The notes beneath the pieces are model-generated. The model saw only the letters and a list, made by a program, of their open reading frames with translations, did not search any database and had not been told where the DNA came from. 20,046 nt of DNA from CAYFJO01 sp964343305 (GTDB lineage Bacteria > Planctomycetota > Planctomycetia > Pirellulales > Pirellulaceae): positions 1 through 20,046 of the forward strand of contig CAYFJO010000188.1 in assembly GCA_964343305.1 (NCBI GenBank). The letters run 5' to 3'. Position numbers and translations under genes: made by a program. Shown one piece after another: positions 7,342-15,768 of the stretch. Every line of letters begins with the position of its first letter. Position 1 is the stretch's first letter.

Positions 7342-9839
7342 ATTCCATCGCCCAAGCGATGCCCCGTTCGTCGCAGATCGTATCTTTCGATCATTTTCGG
7401 TGTCACGTGCAGTGACGCATTCGTGATCCAACCGGCTGCTTCGAACAGTCTTTTCAAACTCCGGCGGCGACGGCGACGAATGCCGACCGTGATGATTGGC
7501 GACAGGATCAAGGCCAAGACCAGAACCGCCGACATCGCCAGCGTCAGGGGCTCGACGTAGCTGGCCAGATACGCCAGGAAGGCGACCAAACCGCCAAGTG
7601 CCGAAATCAGCAGGCCTCCAAACGTCCGCATCATGGCGCGCAAGGATCGGCCTGCCAGCGTCAGTTGCGGCTGGGACGTGCCGGACGACGCGGGATGGGA
7701 GACAAACAGCACTTGCCACACTCGCTGGGTAAACCGCCAAACGCCGCCGGTCACTGACTTCAACATGGCCCAGCCACCCGCTGGATTCCGCGCGATCTTG
7801 GTGACCGTCGCCGCGGTTTGACGTCCGTCCGCATATTCGAACAGGCCGGCCGATCCCGGTTCGATCTTGTCCAAGTCGCCCGACAGGATTGGCAGCGCCA
7901 TCGTTTCGCTGTCCGCGCTCGCGTAAACCAGATCGACATACGATGTGCGGACCGCCTGTTGGTGCGCGACCTGATCATCCACCGGCATCGCCAGTGAAAA
8001 ACGCTGACCGTCGATGACCAACGACCCCATCTCGGACCACGGCCGGTTGGTTCCTTGGAACAACTGCGCAAAGCTCACAAAGCTGTTCGCCAAATCTACC
8101 ATGTTGGCTTGATACAGAACCAGCTTTTCCAGCAGCGCGGCGGCTTCCTTTTCGTCCGCGGACAGTGGTTTGTCGTCATCCGATGGCGCGAACTTTTGCT
8201 TGACTTCCGTCCACTGCCGCTGCGACAAATGTGTCTCCGAAAACAGCATCGGTTGCAGCACCTGGTCACGAAATTGATGCAACTCGCGAGTGTAAAACGG
8301 ATTCAATGGCTGATCCCATCGCAGCGTTTCGTCGCTTCGCGGTACAGCAATCGACGCACGCTCCAATAGCTGGTCGATCGCTTCCGCATCGCTCCAATTC
8401 ACATCGCTCCACTGGTCGCCCGCCGCCGTGATTTGATCGGAGATTCGTTGATCAAAGGCAACGACGGAACACTGTTTGAAATACTGATCGATTCTTGGCC
8501 GCAACCGCTCGAACAACGCCATTCGCTCCCGCTCTTCGTCGGCCTGCTGGTCGAAAACCGTGTCTTGAGCCGCGACAGTCTCCAGCCCCGCCGCGTTGGC
8601 TGCGTGGACGCTGCCACGGATTTGATCCAACGTGATTTGGTCGTTGTTCGCACGATTCAGCCTTGCCAAAATGTGTCGCGCCGCAGATACGATTGCCCGT
8701 CCGTCCGGATGCGCGGTGTTTACCGTCGACAAATCTAAGAATGCCTCTCTTCGCGACACAGCGCCAAGATCGACAAGGCATTCGTTCAGCCAGTGGACGG
8801 CCGTTCGCAAATCGGCGGCAAAAATCCGATCGGGTTGCGTTGCCGCGAGGAATTCCAAGAACCGGCGATCGCCGCTCAGCGCCGAAACCGGCGCGCTGGT
8901 CGCGGCCCAGCGAACTTCGTCACAACCGATCGCGTCTCGAAGTTCTTCCACGGACCGCAATTCAATTTCGGCAAAATCCTCCTGACTCCTGAAATCGTGA
9001 CGCCGTTCGACGGGCGTCGTCGACGGCACAACAACTGGTTGTGCTGGCTCGGTGACCGCAATGGATGCCGCCGCGACCGTATCTTCGACAATCGGTGGCT
9101 CTTCAACGACAGGTGCAACTTTACCCGCACGAGACATCGCCGCGTCGAGTTGCATTTCGACGGTTTCTTCGGCGCGGATCTCAACCGTCGATTCATCGAC
9201 GTGTCGAGGTGCGCTTTGCGACGAGCGTAATATGTCCAGCTCGCTGTCGACGGACATCAGACTCATGTCATACGTCTCAGTATCACCCGATAGCTCGTCC
9301 ACATCAAAAGCGTCGCGGACTTCGTTGGCAAACGCTGGTTGAGAATCGGCTAGATTCAAATCAGGAATGAGGGCATTGACGGGTGGAGCCGATGGGTCAA
9401 TTCCCAGAGTAACTTGCGCGTCCGCCGTTTCGTTGGACGGTGCCTGGAGTTTTGTCACGTCGAAGCGGCCATTGTCTTGCACGCCCAATGCCGCGACCTG
9501 TTCTTCGGTCAGCACTTCGCTGCAAACCTCTTTGGCTTCGGCTTCCAAGGCCAGCATTTCTCGTTTCAGCCGGACCAACTCGGTTTTGTGATCGTCGGTA
9601 ACGCCTGCCGCAATTTGATAGACGCGGCGCAATTGGTCTTTGTCCGACTGTCCCTCGACCATCGCGCGGCGCACGGCGCGACGGCCGGCAAGCCGTTGTT
9701 CGTTGCTGACCACCAACTGGTAGTCGCGTGCCAAGGCCAGCAGGCGGCGCGTGTATCGCCGCGAGACGTTTTGTAACCGCGCTTGCTGCTCTTCGGATAG
9801 GCCCAGTTCGGCAAGCGGAGCAATCTGTTCTTCGAGCAC
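7338..9839 (-). CDS. Large uncharacterised helical protein with two C-terminal membrane segments
   Basis: An 833-residue protein I cannot name. The N-terminal ~120 residues are highly charged and helical, with LSEEQ near the start and LTEEQ near residue 110, a spacing reminiscent of Spy/CpxP-type helical hairpins (a weak resemblance). An acidic, Pro/Val-rich low-complexity linker follows to about residue 290. A long mostly helical domain then includes LNPFYTRELHQFRDQVLQPM and a beta-containing segment (MGSLVIDGQRFSLAM ... GLFEYADGRQ). Two TM helices (about 740-762 and 765-787) are followed by a strongly basic stretch RRRRRR (788-793) and a cytosolic tail. The start is GTG at 9839; the frame is open only a few codons further upstream to a stop and has no ATG there. 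Its gene converges on the PilZ gene. Confidence 0.7.
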   Translation of the reverse strand: MLEEQIAPLAELGLSEEQQARLQNVSRRYTRRLLALARDYQLVVSNEQRLAGRRAVRRAMVEGQSDKDQLRRVYQIAAGVTDDHKTELVRLKREMLALEAEAKEVCSEVLTEEQVAALGVQDNGRFDVTKLQAPSNETADAQVTLGIDPSAPPVNALIPDLNLADSQPAFANEVRDAFDVDELSGDTETYDMSLMSVDSELDILRSSQSAPRHVDESTVEIRAEETVEMQLDAAMSRAGKVAPVVEEPPIVEDTVAAASIAVTEPAQPVVVPSTTPVERRHDFRSQEDFAEIELRSVEELRDAIGCDEVRWAATSAPVSALSGDRRFLEFLAATQPDRIFAADLRTAVHWLNECLVDLGAVSRREAFLDLSTVNTAHPDGRAIVSAARHILARLNRANNDQITLDQIRGSVHAANAAGLETVAAQDTVFDQQADEERERMALFERLRPRIDQYFKQCSVVAFDQRISDQITAAGDQWSDVNWSDAEAIDQLLERASIAVPRSDETLRWDQPLNPFYTRELHQFRDQVLQPMLFSETHLSQRQWTEVKQKFAPSDDDKPLSADEKEAAALLEKLVLYQANMVDLANSFVSFAQLFQGTNRPWSEMGSLVIDGQRFSLAMPVDDQVAHQQAVRTSYVDLVYASADSETMALPILSGDLDKIEPGSAGLFEYADGRQTAATVTKIARNPAGGWAMLKSVTGGVWRFTQRVWQVLFVSHPASSGTSQPQLTLAGRSLRAMMRTFGGLLISALGGLVAFLAYLASYVEPLTLAMSAVLVLALILSPIITVGIRRRRRRSLKRLFEAAGWITNASLHVTPKMIERYDLRRTGHRLGDGM

Positions 9840-9949
9840 GTGACGTTCCCAGGATACTTGGAAATTGCAGGACGAATCAAACTGTCAAGACCTGCTCAAT
9901 CCCCATTGGATTCTATTATTTTGACTGGCGGTGCACTTTGCAAGCAATC

Positions 9950-9961
9950 GGGGAATTCCCC
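9950..9961. promoter_or_regulatory. Perfect 12-bp palindrome in a divergent intergenic region
   Basis: GGGGAATTCCCC is perfectly self-complementary and sits between two divergent genes (starts at 9839 minus and 10075 plus). The position and symmetry suit an operator for a dimeric regulator. No convincing -35/-10 pair was found beside it, apart from a TTGACA hexamer on the minus strand (9883-9888) without a matching -10. Function is inference. Confidence 0.35.
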
Positions 9962-10074
9962 AATCTTCGGCTGCCAACACCAAATGTTGACGGGTTTTAC
10001 CATGACCACGAGCGTCTTACATTGGGGGTTTGTCGGCAGCTCGAAGTTCACCAAATGCAATAGAAACAAGCACG

Positions 10075-10956
10075 ATGACACAAAACGTCAAGATCGCGGG
10101 TGTACAAATGGATGTCACCCTGGGCGAAGTTCAAACCAATCTAGACCGAATCGACCAGAAGTTGCAGGAAACCTCGGCGGCCGAAGCGAGCATCACGGTG
10201 TTTCCTGAATGTGCATTGACGGGCTATGGCTTTGACAGTCTGGAGGAAGCACGACCATGTGCCGAAACATTGCCGGGTCCGAGCACACAGCGAATCGCCG
10301 AGACCTGCCGTGAATACAACTCGTTTGCAATCTACGGGTTGTTGGAGTTAGACGGCGAGCGATTGTTCAACGCCTGCGTGCTGGTTGGTCCCGACGGAGT
10401 CGTTGGCAGCTATCGCAAGGTTCACCTGCCATTTCTGGGGATCGATCGATTTGTTACGCCGGGTGATCGCCCCTTCGAAATCCACACAGCGGGCGATGTG
10501 CGCGTTGGCATGAACATCTGCTACGACGGCTCGTTTCCAGAATCGGCGCGGGTGATGGCGTTGGCCGGAGCGGATTTGATTGCGTTGCCCACCAATTGGC
10601 CGCCGGGTGCACACACGTTCGCTGACTACGCAATCAACTGCCGGGCGATGGAAAACTGCGTCTACTACATCGCTGTCGACCGCGTCGGGACCGAACGTGG
10701 ATTCCCCTTCATTGGCAAGAGCCGCATCTGCGAAACGGACGGCCGTGATCTTGCCTTTGCACCTGGCGACGACGAAACGATTCTCTACGCGGAAATTGAT
10801 CTCGCCCGCGCTCGCAACAAACATCTGGTCCGCATCCCGAACAAACACGAAATCCACCGCTTCGCCGACCGCCGCCCCGAGATGTACAAAGCAATCACCG
10901 ATCCCGTGCGCGAAGAACACGTAAGAACCAGGCAGCGTCCCGGCGATGAATCGTAG
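10075..10956 (+). CDS. Carbon-nitrogen hydrolase (nitrilase superfamily)
   Basis: A 293-residue cytosolic amidohydrolase with the complete Glu-Lys-Cys triad of the nitrilase superfamily: Glu45 in FPECALTGYG, Lys115 in YRKVHLPF and Cys149 in NICYDGSFPES. Length and architecture match single-domain members such as N-carbamoylputrescine amidase and omega-amidase, which hydrolyse a non-peptide C-N bond through a cysteine thioester. The subfamily cannot be fixed from sequence reading. I chose ATG 10075, where family homology begins (QNVKIAGVQMDV); an in-frame TTG at 10030 would add 15 unrelated residues. The ribosome site is weak. The gene is monocistronic, divergent from the 833-residue protein gene and convergent with the response regulator. 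Confidence 0.9.
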   Translation: MTQNVKIAGVQMDVTLGEVQTNLDRIDQKLQETSAAEASITVFPECALTGYGFDSLEEARPCAETLPGPSTQRIAETCREYNSFAIYGLLELDGERLFNACVLVGPDGVVGSYRKVHLPFLGIDRFVTPGDRPFEIHTAGDVRVGMNICYDGSFPESARVMALAGADLIALPTNWPPGAHTFADYAINCRAMENCVYYIAVDRVGTERGFPFIGKSRICETDGRDLAFAPGDDETILYAEIDLARARNKHLVRIPNKHEIHRFADRRPEMYKAITDPVREEHVRTRQRPGDES

Positions 10957-11022
10957 CCGGATTCGACAGAATTTGGAAAGCGGTCGCCACGACCACCCCA
11001 ATCCGACGCGTCGGTTACACCG

Positions 11023-11460
11023 CTATAGCCTCCTCGCCCTGTGAGTCAGCACACCGGCGATTTGGCGAGTTTCCGGACTCGTCCCGATTGAGTGTCCCCC
11101 GGCGGCTTCACGCACCGTCGCGATGAGATCGTAGGCCGACGAGCCTTTTAGCAGATAACTCGACACGTTGTAGGAGAGCGCTCGAGTGATGTAGGACGAA
11201 TCGCGGTAGGCAGAAAACACAACAACCGCGGGTTCTAACTCTTCTTGGGCGAGACACTCAAGAACTTCCAATCCAGTCATGTCGGGAAGTCGGATGTCCA
11301 GAACAAGAACATCTGGTTCAAGCTCGCGTACGCGTTGAACCGTTTCGTGCCCGGTTTTCGCTTCCCCAACAACCTCAATGTCCTCAGTCTGTCGACAAGT
11401 AAAGCGCACTCCCTCCCGTACCAATAGGTGATCATCGGCAACAACAAGGCGAATGGACAT
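11023..11460 (-). CDS. NarL/FixJ-type response regulator receiver domain, DNA-binding domain missing
   Basis: A 145-residue receiver domain with all key residues: acidic pair Asp9/Asp10, phospho-acceptor Asp55 (VLDIRLPD), switch Ser83 and Tyr102, and Lys105 (SYLLKG). The opening MSIRLVVADDHLLVREGVR is typical of the NarL/FixJ family, which normally runs to about 210 residues with a LuxR-type helix-turn-helix. Here the protein stops at GVLTHRARRL, which resembles the start of that helix-turn-helix (LTxREREVL). I see no continuation in any frame downstream; the DNA there is the end of the nitrilase-family gene. It is therefore either a truncated regulator or a stand-alone receiver. No histidine kinase is adjacent. 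A purine-rich GAGGGAGA lies about 14 bases before the ATG. Confidence 0.85.
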   Translation of the reverse strand: MSIRLVVADDHLLVREGVRFTCRQTEDIEVVGEAKTGHETVQRVRELEPDVLVLDIRLPDMTGLEVLECLAQEELEPAVVVFSAYRDSSYITRALSYNVSSYLLKGSSAYDLIATVREAAGGHSIGTSPETRQIAGVLTHRARRL

Positions 11461-11495
11461 CAGATTCGGGCGTCTCCCTCAATAAGCTGCAATAA

Positions 11496-11572
11496 CCACA
11501 TCAATTGTGGGGCAGAACTGATTGTCGTCTACACGGGGAGAATCGTGCACCCCAAATTTAAAGAAATTTTGG
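11496..11572. promoter_or_regulatory. Inverted repeats upstream of the response regulator
   Basis: CCACA (11496-11500) pairs with TGTGG (11506-11510). Further upstream on the minus strand is an AT-rich near-palindrome built on CCAAATTT and AAATTTTGG (11552-11572). Both fall within about 115 bases of the regulator's start, where its promoter is expected, but no -10/-35 pair stood out. The rest of 11461-11672 shows no gene. Confidence 0.25.
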
Positions 11573-11672
11573 ATATTTGGCCAGCGTCGCTCCGCCGATG
11601 GCATGAACTTAACGGGAGCCGATGGCGCTTTTCCTCGGTTTCGTTGTTGGCAGCCACCGCGATTGGAATACG

Positions 11673-13604
11673 TTATCGGTCCTGTTCTTCTCGCTTGACG
11701 GATTCATCAACCGCATTTTCAAACTGCTCCCGAAAGGCTGCGTCAGCGTCGATTTCGGAAGCACCCTGTTTGAGATACGGCCTCGGCCGCGCGGCGAACT
11801 TGCCACCTTCCCAGCGGATGTCTTTGAAAATCGGCACTTTGCCGCGCCAGACGTCAGGCACTTTGTCCGGACGCTCTTTCTGGCCGGGAGTCAGAATCAA
11901 ACTGGTGACGAAATCGTAGTTTTTCAACACTTCACCTTCGGGCGTGACAAACTGGTCCGCGGGCAGTTTCAAAGAATGCACGCCGGCTTCAGGCAACTCG
12001 ACCAGAGCCGTAAAGCGCCTGGGCCTACGTCCGGTGTATCCACGCCAGCGGTCGTTGTCCAGAACGATCGCCAGCGTGTTGTTCGGCAACGTCGTTTCCA
12101 TCTCAAGAGCCAGCGAAGCTCCACGCGGTCCCACAAATGCCGGGTCGTTCAACTTGTGAGTTTCGTAATTCCAGTGGACCGTGTGCCCGATGCCGACTAG
12201 CGACCAGTCCCGCCAGCCGTGGCGAAAATCTTCGATCAGTCGCTGGCGATCGCTACTGGGTTTGACGCCAGCGTCGGCAAGTTGATGCGGAAAGGCTTTG
12301 CGACACTGGCTCGTGACCGTCAGCCGCGAAGTGTCCGCGTGTCCCCGAGGCATCTTGAGTGGCGTGCCGGTGTCATACGTAACGTTGGCAAAGACGAACA
12401 GCGGCTCGCTCAATTCCATGATGGGGCAAGCGGCGGTGAACGATTCGCCCTCACGCGTCACTTCCGCGGACCGCCAGAAACGGGCGCGCGGATCGCGGTC
12501 GTAGCCGTAGAAGATTGCGACCGATTTGAGCGGATGCGGGACGGAAAGATCCGGCTGCACGGTGAACCGTGGGATGCCGTCGTCTGACTTCAGATCCAGT
12601 CGAGCGGTGGCTGTTTTGGGAAATGCAAAGGTGCCCTTCAGGTGCGTTTCGAACCATCGTACGCGCGCGGCATAGTTGTCCGCGGTGAAACGATGATTCA
12701 TGTGCGGCGTGAAGGACATCGCGCCGTTCTGTTTCGGAAGTGAACGAAACCCCCGCAGCACCTTCTCCATGGGCGAATTAAAATCGTTGGTCGCCCCCAG
12801 AAACATTAGCGGACATTGGATGAGCGGCCAATAGTCCTTGCAGTCGAGCGTCCGCTTGTAGAGATCGCGATTTTCGATCATGTGTCGAGCGGAACCTGGC
12901 ACACCGGTGATGTCGGAATAAAGATAGCCGCTTCCACCGACGGATGGAGAAGCTGCTTTCACGCGCGGGTCAATCGCCGTCAGCACCGTCAGCCGGCCGC
13001 CCATGCTGTGGCCCGTCAACCCAACGTTCGAGCCATCCGCTTCGGGCTGTTGTTCGAGAAACGTGATCGCCCGCCGCGCCGCCGCGGAATACAAAAGCCA
13101 ACTACTGTTCCACGGGTGCGGGATGTCGTGAATGGTGTCTTCCGCGGGCGTGGCTCCGTTGTGATGCTTGGGAGCTACAAAGCCAGCCGGGATTCCCGCC
13201 CAGTCCGTATTCGGATCGTCCTTCTCTCCGATCACATGCTCGCCCCAGTTCACCGCAACGGTCGCGTAACCGTGCGATGCCCAGAACCGGGCCGTTTCCG
13301 ATTGTGCTCGCTGGCCACCGCCGTGAAGCTGCACGATTCCCGGAAGCCGCTTGCCGTCCTTGGGAAACGCATAGAACGCGGCGACTTGGGTTTTCTTCTT
13401 CGCAAAAGTTCCCACGACATAGCGAATGTGCCGCAACACGATGCCGCCTTCGATCGACTCGCGAATGACCTCGGTTTCCAGCGGCTCCGCGCGAGGATCG
13501 TACTGCGCCCAGGTCTGCTCGACCGACTGCGGGACTTCGGCGGCAAACACCACTGGTGACGCGGCGAGCATCAGCGCTGCCAGCAGTCGGATTTGGTAGT
13601 TCAT
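11673..13604 (-). CDS. Exported acetyl-xylan-esterase/dienelactone-hydrolase-like protein with C-terminal extension
   Basis: A 643-residue exported hydrolase. The signal peptide is MNYQIRLLAALMLAASPVVFAA. The catalytic domain shows an oxyanion-region LHGGGQ (about 93-98), the nucleophile elbow GHSMGG (Ser200), a probable acid Asp274 (GATNDFNSP) and His301 or His304 (FTPHMNHRF). The order and spacing suit acetyl-xylan-esterase-like enzymes that deacylate polysaccharides, though the true substrate is unknown. Residues after about 325 form a long non-catalytic region rich in predicted beta strand, possibly substrate-binding. I chose ATG 13604 because the signal peptide begins there and TAGGAA sits six bases upstream; an in-frame start at 13652 would add 16 residues before it. 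The LRR gene lies upstream on the same strand but is separated by a terminator. Confidence 0.87.
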   Translation of the reverse strand: MNYQIRLLAALMLAASPVVFAAEVPQSVEQTWAQYDPRAEPLETEVIRESIEGGIVLRHIRYVVGTFAKKKTQVAAFYAFPKDGKRLPGIVQLHGGGQRAQSETARFWASHGYATVAVNWGEHVIGEKDDPNTDWAGIPAGFVAPKHHNGATPAEDTIHDIPHPWNSSWLLYSAAARRAITFLEQQPEADGSNVGLTGHSMGGRLTVLTAIDPRVKAASPSVGGSGYLYSDITGVPGSARHMIENRDLYKRTLDCKDYWPLIQCPLMFLGATNDFNSPMEKVLRGFRSLPKQNGAMSFTPHMNHRFTADNYAARVRWFETHLKGTFAFPKTATARLDLKSDDGIPRFTVQPDLSVPHPLKSVAIFYGYDRDPRARFWRSAEVTREGESFTAACPIMELSEPLFVFANVTYDTGTPLKMPRGHADTSRLTVTSQCRKAFPHQLADAGVKPSSDRQRLIEDFRHGWRDWSLVGIGHTVHWNYETHKLNDPAFVGPRGASLALEMETTLPNNTLAIVLDNDRWRGYTGRRPRRFTALVELPEAGVHSLKLPADQFVTPEGEVLKNYDFVTSLILTPGQKERPDKVPDVWRGKVPIFKDIRWEGGKFAARPRPYLKQGASEIDADAAFREQFENAVDESVKREEQDR

Positions 13605-13678
13605 CGAATTCCTACTTCGGCAAAACATGTTCATTGCCAAATTGCCAAGCACTCCTAGCCGTTGCCCAAGGGTACGGT

Positions 13679-13697
13679 AAAAAGTGGCCTACGGCCA
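13679..13697 (-). terminator. Rho-independent terminator of the LRR gene
   Basis: Read on the minus strand, TGGCC-GTA-GGCCA forms a 5-bp GC-rich hairpin (13685-13697) followed after one base by TTTTT (13683-13679). It lies 43 bases past the LRR stop codon and before the esterase gene, implying the two are separately transcribed. Confidence 0.6.
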
Positions 13698-13739
13698 GAA
13701 TCGATCACGGCGTTGCGTCCTGGCCGGGCTGATCACAAC

Positions 13740-14429
13740 CTACCTCGTGATCTCACAATCTGGCAGTGCCGTTTGCAAAGACTTGATGCCGGCGCGAGTC
13801 ACCTTCGACTGGTTTTGTAGATTCAGTTTCCGCAGCGACTTCATTTCCTTCAGATGTTCAAGTCCAAGATCGGTGACATGCGTGTAACTGATTTGCAAAT
13901 CTTCGAGACTTGACATGTCAGTCAGGTTCCGCAGCGTCTCGTCGGAGAGATTCACTCCGAAAAATCGTAGCTTGCGAAGATTGATCAGGTTCCGCAAGTT
14001 CGCAAAACCTTCGTCGGTGTAATGAAACGAACAACACAAATCTAGCTCGCGCAAGTTCATCAATCCGTGCAGATGGGCGAGCCCAGTTCCGGTGAACGCG
14101 TTGCTCTTCAGCCGCAGCGAACGCAAGTTCGACAGTCGTTCAAGGTGCTTCAAGCCATCGTCGGTAATCCGCCGGCTGGTGATCGTCAGATTTTCCACAT
14201 CACTCAGTCCGGCGAGATGAACAAGATCGGTGTCCTTGATGTCGCGTCCGATGAGTTCTACGGCGACGGCCGGTTTACCAGGACGATCGTTGTCGATCGT
14301 GATCTTTCCACCGATCTTTGCAATTGCCGCGATGCACGACTGTTGGTCGACGGTCAATTCGTCCGCGTCACCAAACCTCACGACGACGAATAGCAAACCA
14401 CCGATCAGCCAGAATGGTCTTGTCTTCAT
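13740..14429 (-). CDS. Exported leucine-rich-repeat protein
   Basis: A 229-residue protein with a short signal peptide (hydrophobic about 6-18) and roughly six consecutive leucine-rich repeats of about 24 residues from about residue 60 to the end, e.g. LSNLRSLRLKSNAFTGTGL and MSSLEDLQISYTHVTDLGL. The repeats are the cysteine-poor bacterial type with a D/T-x-GL helix start. There is no catalytic domain or cell-wall anchor, so a secreted or periplasmic binding role is the most that can be inferred. The ATG has a strong ribosome site (GGAGAG, five bases upstream). It is divergent from the beta-propeller operon and followed by an intrinsic terminator. Confidence 0.85.
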   Translation of the reverse strand: MKTRPFWLIGGLLFVVVRFGDADELTVDQQSCIAAIAKIGGKITIDNDRPGKPAVAVELIGRDIKDTDLVHLAGLSDVENLTITSRRITDDGLKHLERLSNLRSLRLKSNAFTGTGLAHLHGLMNLRELDLCCSFHYTDEGFANLRNLINLRKLRFFGVNLSDETLRNLTDMSSLEDLQISYTHVTDLGLEHLKEMKSLRKLNLQNQSKVTRAGIKSLQTALPDCEITR

Positions 14430-14557
14430 GCAACTCTCCGCGTGCCAAAAAACGACACGTTGTCAATGCTCAGTTCTACTCGCTCACAGCAACTGGTCAA
14501 AAACTCTTGCGATCTTCCTTCGCCCGATTCTAGGTAACTTTTCCTGGTTGACATCCG

Positions 14558-14584
14558 ACGTTTAACGTAAAGACAGAATGTCTT
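14558..14584. promoter_or_regulatory. Two small palindromes in the divergent region 14430-14724
   Basis: ACGTT-T-AACGT (14558-14568) and AAGACA-gaa-TGTCTT (14570-14584) lie side by side, just after a TTGACA hexamer (14548-14553). They are candidate operator or hairpin sites in the 295-base region between the divergent LRR and beta-propeller genes. No other feature was seen there apart from the promoter at 14650-14678. Confidence 0.3.
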
Positions 14585-14649
14585 AAACGCAAGTTCTTTT
14601 CGATCGTGACGGGCGAACTAAAACACGGCAACATTCAAGACATTTTGTT

Positions 14650-14678
14650 TTGTTTCTGGCGGCTGTACCCGGTAAACT
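14650..14678 (+). promoter_or_regulatory. Putative promoter of the beta-propeller/hydrolase operon
   Basis: TTGTTT (14650-14655) and TAAACT (14673-14678) are spaced 17 bases apart, 47 bases before the start codon at 14725. It is a hexamer match without further support. Confidence 0.35.
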
Positions 14679-14724
14679 TTATGGACAGAACAAAAACGTC
14701 GAACTTTTTCCTGAGGAGCAAGCT

Positions 14725-15753
14725 ATGTGTTCTTGGCAATCGATTCTTTTTGCGGCATTGCTGTTTTGTCATCTCCCTGGATCTGTGAGTTGGGCAGAAA
14801 CGAAAAAGGATGACTCTGCCGCGAAAGCGAATGAGGCGGTGACCAAGTCGGTGAAGCGAATGATTCAACTGGTCGATCAGCGCTCCGTCAACAAGGTAAC
14901 GGGCGACGAGCCGCTGGGACTTCTTATCGTCGATACGAAGACGGGCAAATCGCGAGCCCTCGCGATCGAGCCGATGGAGAGTTTTGCACATTGCGGCTCA
15001 CCGTGCTGGTCGCGCGATGGGCGACGAATCCTGTTCGACGCTTCGCCGGGAAAGAATTATGCGGCAACACGTTTGCAATCAATCGACATCATCAACATGA
15101 ACGCCGAGCCACGAGAGATCGGCGCCGGCAACTGTCCGACACTGTCGCCCGATGGCAAGAAGATCGTGTACCTGTCAAACGTCGGCGAGCGCGGCATCTG
15201 GGTCATGGACGCCGATGGCGCCAACAAGAAACATCTCGGTGGATACGGCCGCCCCGCATGGTCGCCCGGCGGCCGTCACATTTTGATTGCCAGTTTTGGA
15301 AGAAGTTCCAGCTTTACACTGATGGACCCCATGACAGGAGCGGAAACATCGATCCAGCTCGAAGGTTACACGTTTCACACCGTCCCCGCTTGGGGCGCGG
15401 ACGACAAGACGATCCTGAGCACGGTCGCCTGGGAAGGCGGCCGAGGCCTGGCGGCGATCGACATCAGCGAACCGGGCAATGCGAAAATCAAGCAGATGAT
15501 CTACGAAGGCGATTTGTACCCGATGTGCCCTGCTTATTCGGCCGCGACCGATACCTACTTCTTCATTGGTGCGAAAAAAGGTAACGCGCTATACTCAATT
15601 CGACCTGGTCACGATCAAGAGCCGAAACTGCTGGAACCGGATCGCGAGAGAGAAAAACAGATGTACTCCTTGGTCGTTTCGCCCGACGGTCGTTATTTGC
15701 TCTTTGCCAGCGATCGCTCGCCGGACGATGAAGAAAAGCCAGCGGCGGAGTAG
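14725..15753 (+). CDS. Exported TolB/WD40-like (PD40) beta-propeller protein
   Basis: A 342-residue protein with signal peptide MCSWQSILFAALLFCHLPGSVSWA. Four or more PD40-type strands are visible: PCWSRDGRRILF (93-104), PTLSPDGKKIVYLS (138-151), PAWSPGGRHILIAS (177-190) and VVSPDGRYLLFAS (about 317-329). They resemble the TolB C-terminal propeller and the propeller of prolyl-oligopeptidase-type enzymes. There is no catalytic domain, so it probably binds a partner or ligand in the periplasm. ATG 14725 is preceded by GAGGAG at good spacing and opens on the signal peptide; an earlier in-frame start at 14650 lies inside the likely promoter. It ends 15 bases before the hydrolase gene, so the two are almost certainly co-transcribed. 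The two proteins together carry the propeller and hydrolase parts that prolyl-oligopeptidase relatives hold in one chain. Confidence 0.85.
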   Translation: MCSWQSILFAALLFCHLPGSVSWAETKKDDSAAKANEAVTKSVKRMIQLVDQRSVNKVTGDEPLGLLIVDTKTGKSRALAIEPMESFAHCGSPCWSRDGRRILFDASPGKNYAATRLQSIDIINMNAEPREIGAGNCPTLSPDGKKIVYLSNVGERGIWVMDADGANKKHLGGYGRPAWSPGGRHILIASFGRSSSFTLMDPMTGAETSIQLEGYTFHTVPAWGADDKTILSTVAWEGGRGLAAIDISEPGNAKIKQMIYEGDLYPMCPAYSAATDTYFFIGAKKGNALYSIRPGHDQEPKLLEPDREREKQMYSLVVSPDGRYLLFASDRSPDDEEKPAAE

Positions 15754-15768
15754 CTAGGAGCGGAAAGA

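Noticed and set aside
10348..11001. Minus-strand open frame of 217 codons opposite the nitrilase-family gene, considered as a detached response-regulator HTH domain
   Set aside because: Translation shows no helix-turn-helix and it mirrors the coding strand of an intact enzyme.
12816..13559. Plus-strand open frame of 247 codons opposite the esterase gene
   Set aside because: Its Arg/Pro-rich product has no motif and is antisense to the catalytic domain carrying GHSMGG.
14991..15584. Alternative plus-strand frame of 197 codons inside the propeller gene
   Set aside because: The Arg-rich out-of-frame product lacks motifs, and the PD40 frame is clearly the real one.
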